From: Buxus sempervirens
Taxonomy: Eukaryota > Streptophyta > Magnoliopsida > Buxales > Buxaceae
Length of the DNA stretch: 64,000 nucleotides
Direction: 5' to 3'
Assembly: GCA_947561395.2 (NCBI GenBank)
Contig: OX387186.1
Span: 45,589,220 to 45,653,219, forward strand
Position 1 is the first letter of the stretch. Each line of letters starts with the position of its first letter. The notes under the pieces are model-generated. The model was not told the origin of the DNA and searched no databases. It saw only the letters and a list, made by a program, of their open reading frames with translations. Positions 1-10,183 of the stretch are shown here, in pieces. Both the position numbers and the translations under genes were made by a program.

Positions 1-904
1 GGAGCCTGAAATTCAGGGCCACTTACCAATTGAATCAAATATAAAGTCTGTGATGCAGGTCTTCATCAAATGCTCTGCAGGAATTATTTTGGACTCTTGG
101 AGCGAGATTAACAGGTCTCTCTTATATGCTTGTATAATGGTCATAATACCACATATCTTGTTAAAAATATGTTTTCCCAGTGTGGTTTCTGTTGGTATCT
201 AGGCCAAATTCCAAAAAAAGACTTCTAAATTGATGCTGGTAGAATCTCAGGGACTAAAGAAAAATGACAATAGCATTGCTGCTAACTCCTATCTGGGGAT
301 CAACCTGTGGTTCTTATGTTTGCTTTTTGCTGACTGTCGAGTTCAGTTATGTCTTTTGATCATTAATTCTACAAACTGATTAGAAGTTCCTCGTATCTTT
401 CGCAGGTCTCATCTAATAGCGAAGTTGATCTTCCTCGACCAGCTCTGTGAGATCTCCCCGTACCTCCCAAGAAGTACATTGGAAGCCCATATTCCATATG
501 CTGTGCTTCGTTCAATATATAGCCAGTACTACGGAAATTCTCCATCAATGCCACTGGCATTACTAAGCTCCTCACCTCGACAATCACCTGCTATATCTTT
601 AACACATGCATCTCCTGCATTCCGTCAGAATCGTGGCGATTCCACACCCCAGAATAGTGTTACCAGTTCAGGCTATTTCAAGGCTGCCTCAACCCATGGC
701 CATGAGCAGCACCATGACACCGATACTCGAGGCTTTGGAAGCAGTGACAACAACAAACACCGCAATATCCGTCGCTCCGGACCCCTGGATTACAGTTCAA
801 GCCGGAAAGTGAAGACTGTTGAAGGTTCAACTTCCGGGAGTACCGGCCCCAGCCCATTGCCAAGGTTTGCGGTCTCAAGGTCTGGTCCTCTATCATACAA
901 GTAG
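1..904 (+). CDS. NAP1: NAP1/GNARLED, SCAR/WAVE complex subunit, C-terminal two exons (partial)
   Basis: NAP1 (Nck-associated protein 1 homologue, GNARLED in Arabidopsis) is a scaffold of the SCAR/WAVE complex that activates ARP2/3 actin nucleation and shapes trichomes and pavement cells. Only the end is present: exon 1-114 (reading from base 2) and exon 406-904, joined across a GT-AG intron at 115-405. The joint restores an Arg codon and reads INR-SHLIAKLIFLDQLCEISPYL. The Ser-rich tail ends in PLPRFAVSRSGPLSYK, the ending I recognise for plant NAP1. The stop is TAG at 902-904. The 5' part lies outside the window. The identification rests on both exons agreeing with the family; I am confident. 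Confidence 0.9.
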
Positions 905-1766
905 AACTGTTCTAGCCAGATGTACCGGAATATATTATTTGTTACTTCCTATTAATTATAAAAGAAAGAAGCCACACAAATTTTGGTCAACCTAGGACCT
1001 ATTGTTAGAAAAATTCTGTTAAATATAAATAACAATTAAACCCCATTACCAAACCCCATCTCCACCTGTGATGGAACTTTCTTATGTCAGGTTTTCTCAT
1101 CTAGAAACCTAGCTTTGCCTTGCTGAAATGAAGGTAGACGCGCTCGCGCACAAGGGGACACACTGGTTCATATTCAAACCTAGGATAAGCTAGACATTGG
1201 CCTCCCCTTTCTGAGTGAATTAAACTTAAAATGTTGCTTTATGAGAGTAAAAGATGCTCTTATATTTATGGTCATTCAACTTTCCCACTCTTTATTTGGA
1301 TTTTCATCACCTTTTCTTCTTTTAGTTATTCTTGATACATTTTTTTTCCACATAAGTCGCATATATGTGGTATGTATGGATCGATTAAACTCAGTTTGAG
1401 CCACATTGTAGAACCAGGAGAGACCATGTCAATCTGGTCAACATCATCGGAGAAAACTAAGCAGCAAAATGCTGCCTGGAATTCCTGTAATGAGAAAGTT
1501 CCATCAGAAATATTTGAACAGTCCAAGACACAAATTGATTTTCCAATCATCCTTGCTTTTAATCTCAGACTACCAAAATATAGCATAAAACCAGTACGTG
1601 GATCTCCCAACAACAATATTTTCATGCACATATATGAATCAAGAAGACAACACCAATTTGGATATAAATTCCGACGCTATGTGGTTCCTTGCATTACAAC
1701 TCAATAATCCATTTCTATTCGGTAGGCACAGCCGTACAGCTACCTATGTATACTATATATAAAAAA
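905..1766. other. NAP1 3' UTR and intergenic stretch with one unexplained open frame
   Basis: After the NAP1 stop the sequence is mostly AT-rich and non-coding. The only notable part is about 1326-1690, which is open on both strands. The minus-strand frame ends at 1326, runs open upstream beyond 1690, and ends with a CDLCGK segment. I do not recognise it; it may be an old exon of a neighbouring or pseudogenised gene. Nothing else is supported here. Confidence 0.35.
1326..1690 (-). pseudogene. Possible exon or gene relic, unknown function
   Basis: The minus strand is open for roughly 120 codons, ending at a TAA at 1326-1328. The translation has ordinary protein-like composition, for example FSLQEFQAAFCCLVFSDDVD, a PGSTMWLKLSLIDPY stretch and a Cys-x2-Cys pair (CDLC) near the end, which could be part of a metal-binding site. 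The overlapping plus strand is also open for 111 codons, so an open frame alone proves little. I found no clear splice partners. It could be the last exon of a minus-strand gene or chance. Confidence 0.25.
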
Positions 1767-1943
1767 GGGAAATTTACAGCAACACCCCTTGAGGTTTGGC
1801 TAAAGGGCACGGATACCCCCTGTGGTTTAAAATCGATCACTTATAGCCCTCAACATTTTGTAAACCGTCTTTCATTACCTCTACTGTCAGTTGAAGTTAA
1901 ACGGTGTTAATTTTATAAATTTTAAAGGCAAAAATGCCCTACC
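1767..1943 (+). repeat. Left terminal inverted repeat of MULE-A
   Basis: This matches the reverse complement of 3076-3249 with scattered substitutions. Both strands of the TIR contain open frames that look alike only because the DNA is repeated; they are not genes. Confidence 0.85.
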
Positions 1944-3075
1944 CTCTTAAACACTCATGCACCTCTCTTCTCCAACTAAAAAAACCCTTCGTTCCTAACC
2001 TATCTAAAGTAGCGATAAGCGTTGGCTGGTTTTCGGCGAGCTGAGCGTGGGGACGGCCATTGCGACCAAAATAAGCGTGTAATGATTTGGGGGTTTTAAA
2101 GATGGTTATTTAGAACTAAGATTTCAATAAAGAAGAGGTTGCAGTTTTACCATAAAGCTCTTGCAATTTCTGTCATGATGAGGTTGCATTTTCGTTTTGT
2201 AGTGCTGATTCTACGAGCTCTGGTTGTTCTGTGACTAGAATGTTCACTCCACCAATTCTCTATCTCTCTTGTAAGCACCTTCAGTCATGGATACTTGGAT
2301 TTACATACTAGCTACTCTGTCTCTGCTTCACATTAGCACAACCCTTATTGAGGGTTTCTTTAGCTGTTCTTGGCCGATTGAGTTGGCCTTTATTTGGGGA
2401 TTTGGTGTTACAACGCATGAAATCTTCTTCACCGCCACAAGGTATCAAATTGATTTTTTCCAATTGGACTTGTCTGAACTTTGTTATGCTTGCTAGTGGT
2501 TTGTGGATGTACAAATCAATGGGTCTTCAAGACTTTGGGAACGCAGAGAGTTAGACCATCAGTGGAGAAGTATCTCCAAAAATTCTACCATACAGAAATC
2601 CAAAAATTCTACCATACAGAAATGGTCCAAAAATTTCAAACCATCAATGGAGAAAATCTCCAAAACAATGGTTTGGGTTCGTTTCCCTGAGCTACCAATC
2701 GATTTTGCCAGATGATTTTAACAAACGATCTCAACAAATGATCCACTAAACGATCTTAACAAATGATCTAAACAAGTACTCGTTTGAAACTTTTCGGCAC
2801 CACCCAAGAAAAATTATTCCATGAAAGGTCAAGCACGCTTTGAACTTTCCGAGAAAATCTAAAATTTTTCTAGTGGGAAGGTTATGACCCAATTCAAGGT
2901 ACACGAGTTTTACTTAACATTGTCGCCGGAATCGCACCGATAAACCTATCGTGAGAGAGTTTGAGAATCGAGAGATCGAAGAAAATCCCAGGATTCTTCA
3001 TCCTCGAATCTCGTCCGGAGGTTGAGGACGAAGGGCTTACTTCGTTGAAGACGACTTAGAATAAGTCTTTAAGTA

Positions 3076-3249
3076 AGGGTATTATTGTCTTTAAAATTAG
3101 TAAAATTAACACCATTTAACTTCAACTGACTGTAGGGATAATGAAAGACGGTTTACAAAATGTTGAGGGCTATAAGTGATCAATTTTAAACCACAGGAGG
3201 TGTTCGTGCCCTTTAGCCAAACCTTAGGGGGTGTTGCTGTAAATTTCCC
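3076..3249 (-). repeat. Right terminal inverted repeat of MULE-A
   Basis: This is the inverted partner of 1767-1943 and is immediately followed by the second TATAAAAAA target copy. Confidence 0.85.
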
Positions 3250-3258
3250 TATAAAAAA

Positions 3259-4225
3259 AGAAACTCCTGGAAGCGTTTCAAAAGCCATATCTTTTTTGTG
3301 AATAATATCCTTATAAATTATTGTTAAAGTTTATTAATATAATAAAATCATCTACCACATGATCCTGCGGCAGATGCTATCACATGCAGCACCTCGCAGG
3401 CCTTGTTTTTTTATTGTGAAAAGTCTTCACATTGAAAAATGTGAAAAAATTTGAATTGTAAGATGCTACACGTGATAGCATCTCACATTGGCAGCAATAT
3501 CTACCACAAGCTCATGCAACAGCAGTTTCATTTTTCAATAGAGGGGATATATCTGTTTTTTCCTTTTTCTCCAATGCATTTGACGTTTCCCTAAATCAGA
3601 AGCCACATAACACGTATTACCTGCTGGTATTAATTATTGTAAGCGAAGCAATGCATGTGGCATGTGATACGAATCAACGCCAATATGATTGAAGTTGTAA
3701 TTTACAACAATAACTACATCCAAATTCATTTCTTTAACGTCCGCATAAAACTTATGCAATGGTTTTCTTCTCTCTAATAATAATAATTTTTTTTTTGTTT
3801 TTTTGGGCGTGGGATAAGTAAAAGAGGAAAAGGACGGAAAGCCGAAGGCCAAAAGCTGCCTGTAAATGCCTTGACGCGGTATACCCATTGAGAGTTGGGA
3901 AGCGAGGCCCTGACCTAAATTTTTTGGGTACCATATAATGTGGAAATACTGGTATTCCACAGTGCAAGACATTGAGAGATCTACCGCAGTGTTGATAACT
4001 TCTTATGTAAGCTCCAGCGAAAATTTTCAGCTCCACCTAAAATCTGTGTTTTGTATTTTGTTAGTTCTGCTCTTTGTTATTTTGTGATCTCGTTTGTTAT
4101 TCTGCAACATCTTAGTTACAAGCCTGTATAGATTTTGATACACATATCACCATTCAGAATTGTGCTAACCTCAACAAAAATATGTACCACTAAACACATT
4201 ATAACTCCAAAATATTAGTCACAAC
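3259..4225. other. Intergenic region downstream of SRX
   Basis: No gene is supported. A short inverted repeat (GATGCTATCAC near 3372 against GTGATAGCATC near 3470) could be a degenerate MITE. A T-run sits at about 3788-3800. Open frames at 3634-4036 on the minus strand have no recognisable content. The SRX 3' UTR should begin just below 4226. Confidence 0.5.
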
Positions 4226-7200
4226 TCAGCGAAGGTGATGCCTGCAATAGGTAAACAATACAGGTAAATGCGCATGGTAAAGCCTAAATGTCTTGCAAGT
4301 GAAGCTAAAGGCAAAGGGATTGACAATGTTGATAGAATCTACCTGAGAGTTTCTTTTGTTCCACGGCGAATTTTACAACGGATTGTTGGAAGCCCTAGGC
4401 GCTGGTGAGCCTCATATCGATGACAACCAGAGAAACCTACACATAGATCACAAGGAGGTATAGGCTTGGATCTTTAGAACATAGACCATAATTGGTTAGA
4501 AACCAAAATTTACGATTCGTCATGCCTAATTAAACACATACCATAATAGACTCCGTCAACGTCAAGCACATCAATCTGCATGATTGTAATAGGAATGAGC
4601 AAACTAAGTTCATTGGTTCAAATAAAAATACCATCACAATTTGCATTGTAAAGATACATAATGTCAGTCTCCAGACAATAGAAATAGATAAACGCGAGCT
4701 TTGTTGTCACCCATGTAACAAAGAGATTCAATTGAGATTTGGAGGAATCTATAAAGACTTTAGAGGGAAGGCTATGTTATTACAGTGGACACAGAAGCTG
4801 TGCTTTTGGGTCTCAAAGAGGCCACAGGACCTCATTTGTCAAATCTGATTGTTGAAGCTTATTCGTATTCAGTGATAAAATGTTTGAAAGGAATCGATAC
4901 TAGGTCATTGGGCGGTGATGTCTTTGGAGAAGATGCAAAAGTAGACTCATTTATGCAGAGTTCTGTAGCTTGTTTGCCACCTTCTGTTCATGCTGCTGCT
5001 TTTTGTATGTCCTAGTGTTAAGGAATAAAATTAAATATATAAAGTTCACCCCCTATTATAAGCTTAAGCTTTTGGTAAAATTGGTGTTCTATATGGTATC
5101 AGAGCCTTAGGCTAACACCAAGATCTTGGATTCAAACCTCCACTCTACCATTGAAAAAATATTCCACGTGTAGGGCCTCCCTAAAATGGGTTTGAGTCCA
5201 GCCCATACGTGAGGGGGACTGTTGGGAACATAATTAAAAATATGAAAGTTCACCCCTTATAGAGCACCAATCCTACCAAAAGATTAAGGTTATAATAGGG
5301 ATGAACTTTATATATTTAATTATATTCCCAACACTCTCTCCCACATGTGGGCCAAACTGAAACCCATTTTAGGGAGGCCCTACACGTGGAATATTTTTTT
5401 TCAACAAGTGAAGTGTAGGTTTGAACTCAGGACATCGGCATTAGCTTAAGGCTCTGATGCCATATAGAATACCAATCCTACCAAAAGCTTAAGCGTATAG
5501 GAGGGGTGAACTTTATATGTTTAATTATATTCCTCAACACACTGGTGCACTATTTTGAGGCTTTTTGCCTCCCTTGGTGTGCCATCACAGTATCTTTTTT
5601 TTTTTTGATAGGTAAAAGATATTTTATATATGATATAACTAAAAGCAAAGTTCAAAGGTACACCAAAAGTGTACCAATGGACAATAGACTGAAACCTACA
5701 GCACAGCCAGGGAGATTTACAATGCACTTCTCCTACTCACATCCCACTCCCAAACACTGGGAGCAACAGACTACCTCACATATCTGCAGTATGTTTTCAT
5801 GACTAGACTGGAAATAATTGATAGAGAACGAAGTCCTAGAACTGAACACCAATCATCGCACCATGGACTGCTAGCCAATCGTACATGAGCCTAAGAACTT
5901 TCCTTTCTAAAATTGGCAAATGTCTCTCAGTGTTTCTAAAGATTCTATTATTCCTTTCCCCCCATACTACCCAAATAATGGCTGCCGGGGCAACATTCCA
6001 CAGCAAGTTCTTCCGACCTTTCCCTTTCATTGTCCCCCAAGCCTGTAATACCTTTTTAAGGCTCTTCTCCTGGACCCACAATATTCCAAACCTTGCAATA
6101 ATTCTGCTCCATAGGTTGTAGGCTTCCTTACAGTGGATGAGTAGATGCTCTACTGTTTCTTCTTCCTGTTTGCACATTGTACATCTATTAGGCATCTGCC
6201 AGCCTCTGCTCTTTAGGTGATTCACAGTTAGGATCTTATCTAACCTTGCTGCCCATGTAAAAAAAGCTACCTTGCTTGGGATGTATTTTGTCCAAATAAG
6301 CTTATATTTTTCCCCCTTTGCTTTTGGTCTTTCCTTGAATAAAATTACAGTCTTTTCTACAATTTTTCTTTTAATGATACAACAGCTTCGGTAGAGAGGC
6401 GCTTCTGAAATGATAAGTGATCAACTTATTCCAGTCAAAGTATTAAGGAAAACATAAATTACTGTATGTCATGAGAAGATAAAAACGTCCACAAAAATTT
6501 TTTTATGATATGACAGCTTCAATAGAGAGGTGCGTCTAAAGTCTTAAGTGATCAACTCATTCCATCCCTCCCTCCCTCTCCGAAGAAAAAAAAGAGAGAG
6601 AGAGGAGGAAAAGAAAAGAAGTTCAACAAAAAAATTTTATGATATGACAGCTTTAGGAGCGAGGCGCTTCTAAAATGTGAAGTGATCAACTCATTCCATT
6701 CAAAGTATAAAGTAAAACTTTACAGAACAGCTATTAGGCCTAGTATGATCTATATGGCAGAAAATTAGGCAATAAATACATGACATTTTTCATAGGATGA
6801 ATGCCGCTAAGATGAGGTAGTTAAAATAGGAAAATAAGATTAGAAACTATAGGGTAAGAATAAATGTCAGAGAGTTATTAAGAGTATCCAAATGAGAAAT
6901 GAGATAAAGTAGGTTAAGATGGTTTAATCATATAAATAAATACCCAAAGAGGCACCTGTGAGAATATGCAGGTGGGTGCATAACAATGGTTCTAGATGGA
7001 TGACAGGAATACCAAAAAGAATTTGGATGCAGCTAGCTATAAATTGTTTATAAACAAATAATCCTACCCGATATATGGCTTCTAGACAGATAAGGATAGG
7101 CTTGAGGATTCACGTTCACAACCGAACTAGAAGCAATATAAAATACTAACATTTCAGGGTCAACAGTTAGAAAGAGCAATATAGATAATTAATTTATAGA

Positions 7201-8660
7201 TCAATTACGTAGTTATCAGAAAGAAAAATATTAATCAGTTAGTCATAGAATGATAATTTTTCAGTCAGAAAGTGCAAACTAGGCATTTTCTTTTTACTTT
7301 TCCTCTTCTTAATTTTCTCTCCTTTGGATTATTTGCACTGATGATGAGTTTGATTCTTCTTCAAATTTTTTTTTTTAAAAGTATAACAGACATGATTGGC
7401 CTCTAAAAGAAATTTACATCACTATGACCTTTATTTTCAGTCAGAAATTAAAAGAGAATTCCAAAAAAACCAGGGATGCTACTGATCTTTATTGAAAATG
7501 CCCACACCTTTGACCACACATTATGGTGGTCAAAGATTTTATTTTTCTTTATCATGATTCAAGCACCAGATCAAAGAGTAAAACCTATGGATACTAGATA
7601 CAAGCATTAGATGGATTATGACTTGGGATCTTCCTTAAGTCTTTGTTGGTAGATTCAGATCAAGAATCAGAGATTCTACTTAAGAAGGAAAGGAATCGGA
7701 GAAAATCTGAGGATAAAGACTAAAGAGGAAATCTCTATCAAGTCTAATGTTTGCCATTTGATAATATTTGGATAACTACCTACCAAAGATTTTTCAGGCA
7801 AAAATTGAGATCTTGGAGATGATTTTGTTTTACCAAAAATGGTATCCAACTGCAAGTAAAATGAATCTAGGGTTCACACTAATTTTTCAAAATTGTAAAT
7901 CCTTTTGTTAGGGTTTTGTAATTCTTCCATGCCTACACATGGTCAGATTTGAATTTAACTTTGTTATGCAGCCGTACTCTAAACCAACAAAACAAGATTC
8001 AGAGGAAAACGAGGTGAACAAGAACAAACTCAAAGAAAGCATTGATTTCCCTTACAGGTACTTGGAGCCCTATTGCTCGAATGCTATCCATGAGTTCCTT
8101 CACCTTTTCGGGATCATTAGCTCTTGTGCGCATCAAAGGTCTCCTTATCTTATCCAGTGGAAGCTCCACAATCACTGGCCCTCCAGATTGAGATGTACTG
8201 GAAGGAGCCCCTGAAACCAACACAACACACTCGAATAAACTCAACAAATTTGACTTCAGATTCTTCAACCCAATTGAATTGGTACTCTTAAATCTAGTCA
8301 AAACCCCTAATAAAAGATTGAACAAAAACCTCTGAAGCCAGAAATTCTCTTAATTACCGGCTCAAAGTTGAAGAATCAAGAAATCGAACGAAACAAAGGA
8401 GATAGAGTGAAGAAAGGATTTAGAATTAAGGGCAACCACAACTTGTGCGCTAGAACACTCCAAACCCAAAAAATTGAACATGGATTTGCCTTCGGAGAGA
8501 AAAGTGAGAACAAATGATCCAAGGAACGAAGTGAAGGAAAAATCTCTGAAAGCATAAACAGAGAAAGGAGAAGGTATTACAGTGAGTACAGCATACCGTT
8601 CGATGAAGCCGTCACAGAGAAGCTCCTGAAGTTGTTTGGGAAACGAAGCAGACTCGCCAT
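4226..8660 (-). CDS. SRX: Sulfiredoxin, plastid/mitochondrial type (five exons)
   Basis: Sulfiredoxin repairs over-oxidised 2-Cys peroxiredoxins: it reduces cysteine sulfinic acid with ATP and a thiol donor, in chloroplasts and mitochondria of plants. Coding exons on the minus strand are 8597-8660, 8056-8210, 4542-4575, 4343-4436 and 4226-4241. All have GT-AG borders and the phases join to 363 nt (120 aa plus TGA), close to the roughly 125 aa of Arabidopsis SRX. The N-terminus MASLLRFPNNFRSFSVTASS looks like a transit peptide. The core carries VELPLDKIRRPLMRTR, then the active-site motif GFSGCHRYEAH with the catalytic Cys, and ends TLRHHLR. The last exon codes only the final residues. Intron 2 (4576-8055) is swollen with transposon remains. 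The promoter has been displaced by a 20.8-kb MULE 43 bp upstream of the ATG. The reading frame is intact, so the gene is probably functional if transcribed. Confidence 0.95.
4735..5015 (+). pseudogene. LINE RNase H domain fragment
   Basis: The plus strand reads GGIYKDFRGKA and then, after a frame change near 4777, TEAVLLGLKEA and LIVEAYSYSVIKCLKG. These match the order of the RNase H domain found at the end of plant L1-type LINE polyproteins (strand with GG.xRD, helix with E-x-x-A/L, strand with hydrophobic-E-x-D/Y-S). The usual catalytic Asp after the E is replaced. It sits in SRX intron 2, next to the inverted short-LTR pair. It is a dead fragment. Confidence 0.6.
5016..5260 (+). mobile_element. 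TRIM-like short LTR element, forward copy (truncated)
   Basis: It begins TGTTAAGGAATAAAATTAAA. After about 78 bp comes TGGTATCAGAGCC (about 5095-5107), an exact match to the 3' end complement of plant initiator tRNA-Met, the primer site of many LTR elements. The purine tract GTGAGGGGGAC (about 5209-5219) is followed by a second LTR-like start, TGTTGGGAACATAATTAA. That second LTR is cut off where the inverted copy begins. There is no coding capacity, so it fits a TRIM. Confidence 0.6.
5261..5539 (-). mobile_element. TRIM-like short LTR element, inverted copy
   Basis: Read on the minus strand from 5539, the same order appears: TGTTGAGGAATATAATTAAA LTR, primer site TGGCATCAGAGCC (one change from the consensus), body, then a second LTR starting TGTTGGGAATATAATTAAA near 5327. 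It is joined tail-to-tail with the forward copy near 5260, giving an inverted pair about 525 bp long. I found no convincing target duplication around the pair. Confidence 0.6.
5590..6330 (-). pseudogene. 5'-truncated LINE (L1-type), zf-RVT end of ORF2
   Basis: The minus strand from about 6325 to 5836 codes a fragment with IPSKVAFFTWAARLDKILT, then GWQMPNRCTMCKQEEETVEHLL and IHC. This is the Cys-rich zinc-binding module (CxxC ... HxxxxC) that follows reverse transcriptase in plant L1 LINEs. The T-run at about 5595-5608 on the plus strand is the poly(A) tail of the minus-strand element. It lies in SRX intron 2 and lacks all upstream domains. Confidence 0.75.
6372..6700. repeat. Three diverged tandem copies of a ~75-bp motif, period ~130 bp
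   Basis: The motif ATGATA(C/T)(A/G)ACAGCTT...GAGAGG(C/T)GC(T/G)TCTAAA...AAGTGATCAACTCATTCCA occurs at about 6374, 6507 and 6639. Spacers between copies differ; one contains a purine-rich GA stretch (about 6575-6625). The copies may be the tail of the adjacent RTE LINE remnant or an independent minisatellite. Confidence 0.6.
6705..7070 (+). pseudogene. RTE-type LINE C-terminal remnant
   Basis: With several stops and shifts, the plus strand reads LYRTAIRPSMIYMAE, then NKCQRVIKSIQMRNEIK, VRMV, KEAPVRICRW and GIPKRIWMQLAI. This is the order of motifs at the C-terminus of plant RTE LINE reverse transcriptases. It is heavily decayed and lies in SRX intron 2. Confidence 0.6.
7071..8055. other. Remaining part of SRX intron 2
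   Basis: I see no gene or clear element here. The tail of the RTE remnant may extend to about 7330. The rest is AT-rich intron up to the donor complement at 8054-8055. Confidence 0.5.
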
Positions 8661-8703
8661 GTCCAACCAATCCCTGTGTCTATTTCGGTCGCTCTCTCTC
8701 TCC
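8661..8703 (-). promoter_or_regulatory. Remaining SRX 5' leader, cut by MULE insertion
   Basis: Only 43 bp separate the SRX ATG from the MULE terminus at 8704. The (CT)n stretch at 8692-8703 is part of the target and is repeated beyond the right end of the element. The original upstream region should resume at 29474. Confidence 0.6.
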
Positions 8704-8859
8704 GCGCGCGGATCCTGTGTGAAGCGCATCGCCTGTGAAGCAAAGGCATCCTCTGTGAAGCGCAATCCAACGGACCAGAATAAGCGAAGGTTATAATAGT
8801 AATTTTGATCCAAACGCTTAAAAAACTATTAAAACTCTCCTCGGCTCTCTCCTCGGCAA
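8704..8859 (+). repeat. Left terminal inverted repeat of MULE-B
   Basis: The 156-bp repeat contains three variants of a C(C/A)TGTGTGAAGCG/CCTCTGTGAAGCG sub-motif near its outer end, and then an AT-rich inner part. Inside the TIR similarity continues with a small indel to about 8891 (GAAAACGTGCGAAACAT against GAAAACGCGCGAAACAT). Confidence 0.9.
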
Positions 8860-8879
8860 TCTCCTCGTCTCGATGAAAA

Positions 8880-8975
8880 CGTGCGAAACATAGTATTTAA
8901 TTTTGGATCCTCTCCACGTCCGCAACGTGCGAAACATATTATTTATTTTTGGATCCTCTCCACGTCCGCGCTTTA
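8880..8975 (+). repeat. Subterminal tandem repeat of MULE-B
   Basis: Two and a half copies of a ~55-bp unit, CGTGCGAAACAT...ATTTTTGGATCCTCTCCACGTCCG, lie directly inside the left TIR. Such subterminal repeats are common transposase-binding candidates; this role is inferred. Confidence 0.6.
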
Positions 8976-9234
8976 CCCGACATTGCGCCATTTCTGGACC
9001 TTCTTCGTCTTCGTCTTCGTCATCCTCATCGCATACGAAAGGGACAGGATCATACTCCATTTGCTTCACAGAGGTTTCCCTTTCTTACAAACGCGCGCGC
9101 CCACTTGACGAAAGAAAGGGACCACCACCATCACAAGAACTTTGTAATTGAGGGACCACCACGACAGCCACCAGCCTCATTGAAAGACGACTGTAAGTCG
9201 TTATTTAATTTTATAATATAATGAGTCAATGACC

Positions 9235-10095
9235 AAATGTATCATAAGGAGCCATGGGTACCAGGCGAAATAAGCCAAAGGTACTGCTCCAAATAACGAT
9301 GGGTACCTTCCGAGTTAAGCTTTAGGTACGCCCGAAGAGCTCCCCAAAAAACATTTTCGTAGTCAACAAATAAACCTAAGGTACCCCACAAATCAGATTA
9401 AGGTACCCCACTCTTAGCCCAAGGTACCACATATAAGCCTAAGGTAGCTCCCATATAAACCTAAGGTACCCCATGGTAAGCCAAACCCACTCACGAAAAT
9501 TAGCCTAAGGTACCCCCTAAACCTACAGTACCCACAATATAAGCCCAAGGTATCCCCAATATAGGTCTAAGGTACTTCCTGAAATCGTGATTCGGCGATT
9601 TGTCCTGAGACCTAATCGCTACGAAACAGAGACAATGTTTCACTGCTTACAGTTAATCGCAAATCTGCGATTCGTCGTCTGATTAATCGCCGCACCTAAT
9701 CGCCAGGTCACGATTAATCCTGTACTTAATCGTGATGAAAATCTTGGGAAGTAAGGCTTAGATTCCTCTCCCCTCCCCAATTAATTCATAATTGGTGGGT
9801 TACTCAAGGCTTAGGGGGCTGGTACCTAAGGCTCACTTGTTTGTACCAAGGCATTTTTGGGGTGTACCTAGAACATTTTGGGTGGGGGTGGGGGGGGAGG
9901 ATATTTGGGGATACCCAAGGCTTATTTGTGGGGTACGAAAGCCTTATTTTGTTGGGGGTACCGAAGGCTTAATTGGGTTTTGGTAAGCCAATTTGTAGGT
10001 GTACGTAAACCAATTTAGGGGACCTATTTGTGGGTACCCAATTCTTATTTGTGGGGTACAAAATGCATATTTGTGGGGTACGTAAGGCGTATTTC
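9235..10095. repeat. GGTACC-rich block with GATTAATCG cluster, left side of MULE-B
   Basis: About 9240-9575 and 9815-10095 hold many copies of a loose ~20-25-bp motif, (GG)GGTACC(C)(C)..AAGCCTAA or its complement. Between them, 9580-9745 is a cluster of GATTAATCG/CGATTAATC-like words. The region is non-coding and precedes the Ulp1-like gene. Similar blocks lie near 13.75-14.35, 22.4-22.7, 24.75-25.2 and 28.4-28.9 kb, so they separate the genes of the element. Confidence 0.7.
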
Positions 10096-10183
10096 AATTT
10101 ACATTTTGATTTTATAGATGGCACATGTAAATAGTCACATTGCAAAGTTTTTTTTATCAATTTATGTATTTATTTGTAGATAA

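Larger units (their letters stand above)
1767..3249. mobile_element. Non-autonomous Mutator-like element (MULE-A), 1.48 kb
   Basis: The ends are inverted copies of each other over roughly 175 bp (about 1767-1943 and 3076-3249), beginning GGGAAATTTACAGCAACACC. Both ends are flanked by the same 9-bp sequence TATAAAAAA (1758-1766 and 3250-3258), the target duplication length typical of MULEs. No transposase frame is present. The interior contains a two-copy 24-bp repeat (about 2577-2624) and a run of ACGATCT/AATGATC repeats (about 2715-2780). It may carry captured host sequence (a Pack-MULE), but I could not recognise a donor gene. Confidence 0.88.

Noticed and set aside
369..896. Other-frame ORFs over the NAP1 last exon
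   Set aside because: The NAP1 frame is supported by splice sites and family match; the others overlap it without motifs.
2287..2715. A P450-like N-terminus or other captured gene in MULE-A
   Set aside because: The hydrophobic start is suggestive, but no P450 motif follows and the frames break within 70 codons.
5016..5539. A target duplication flanking the inverted TRIM pair
   Set aside because: The edges (CTAG on the left, CACT on the right) do not match.
8577..8813. A separate 78-aa minus-strand gene
   Set aside because: Its end is SRX exon 1 plus intron, and its start is MULE TIR; reported as a possible SRX extension instead.
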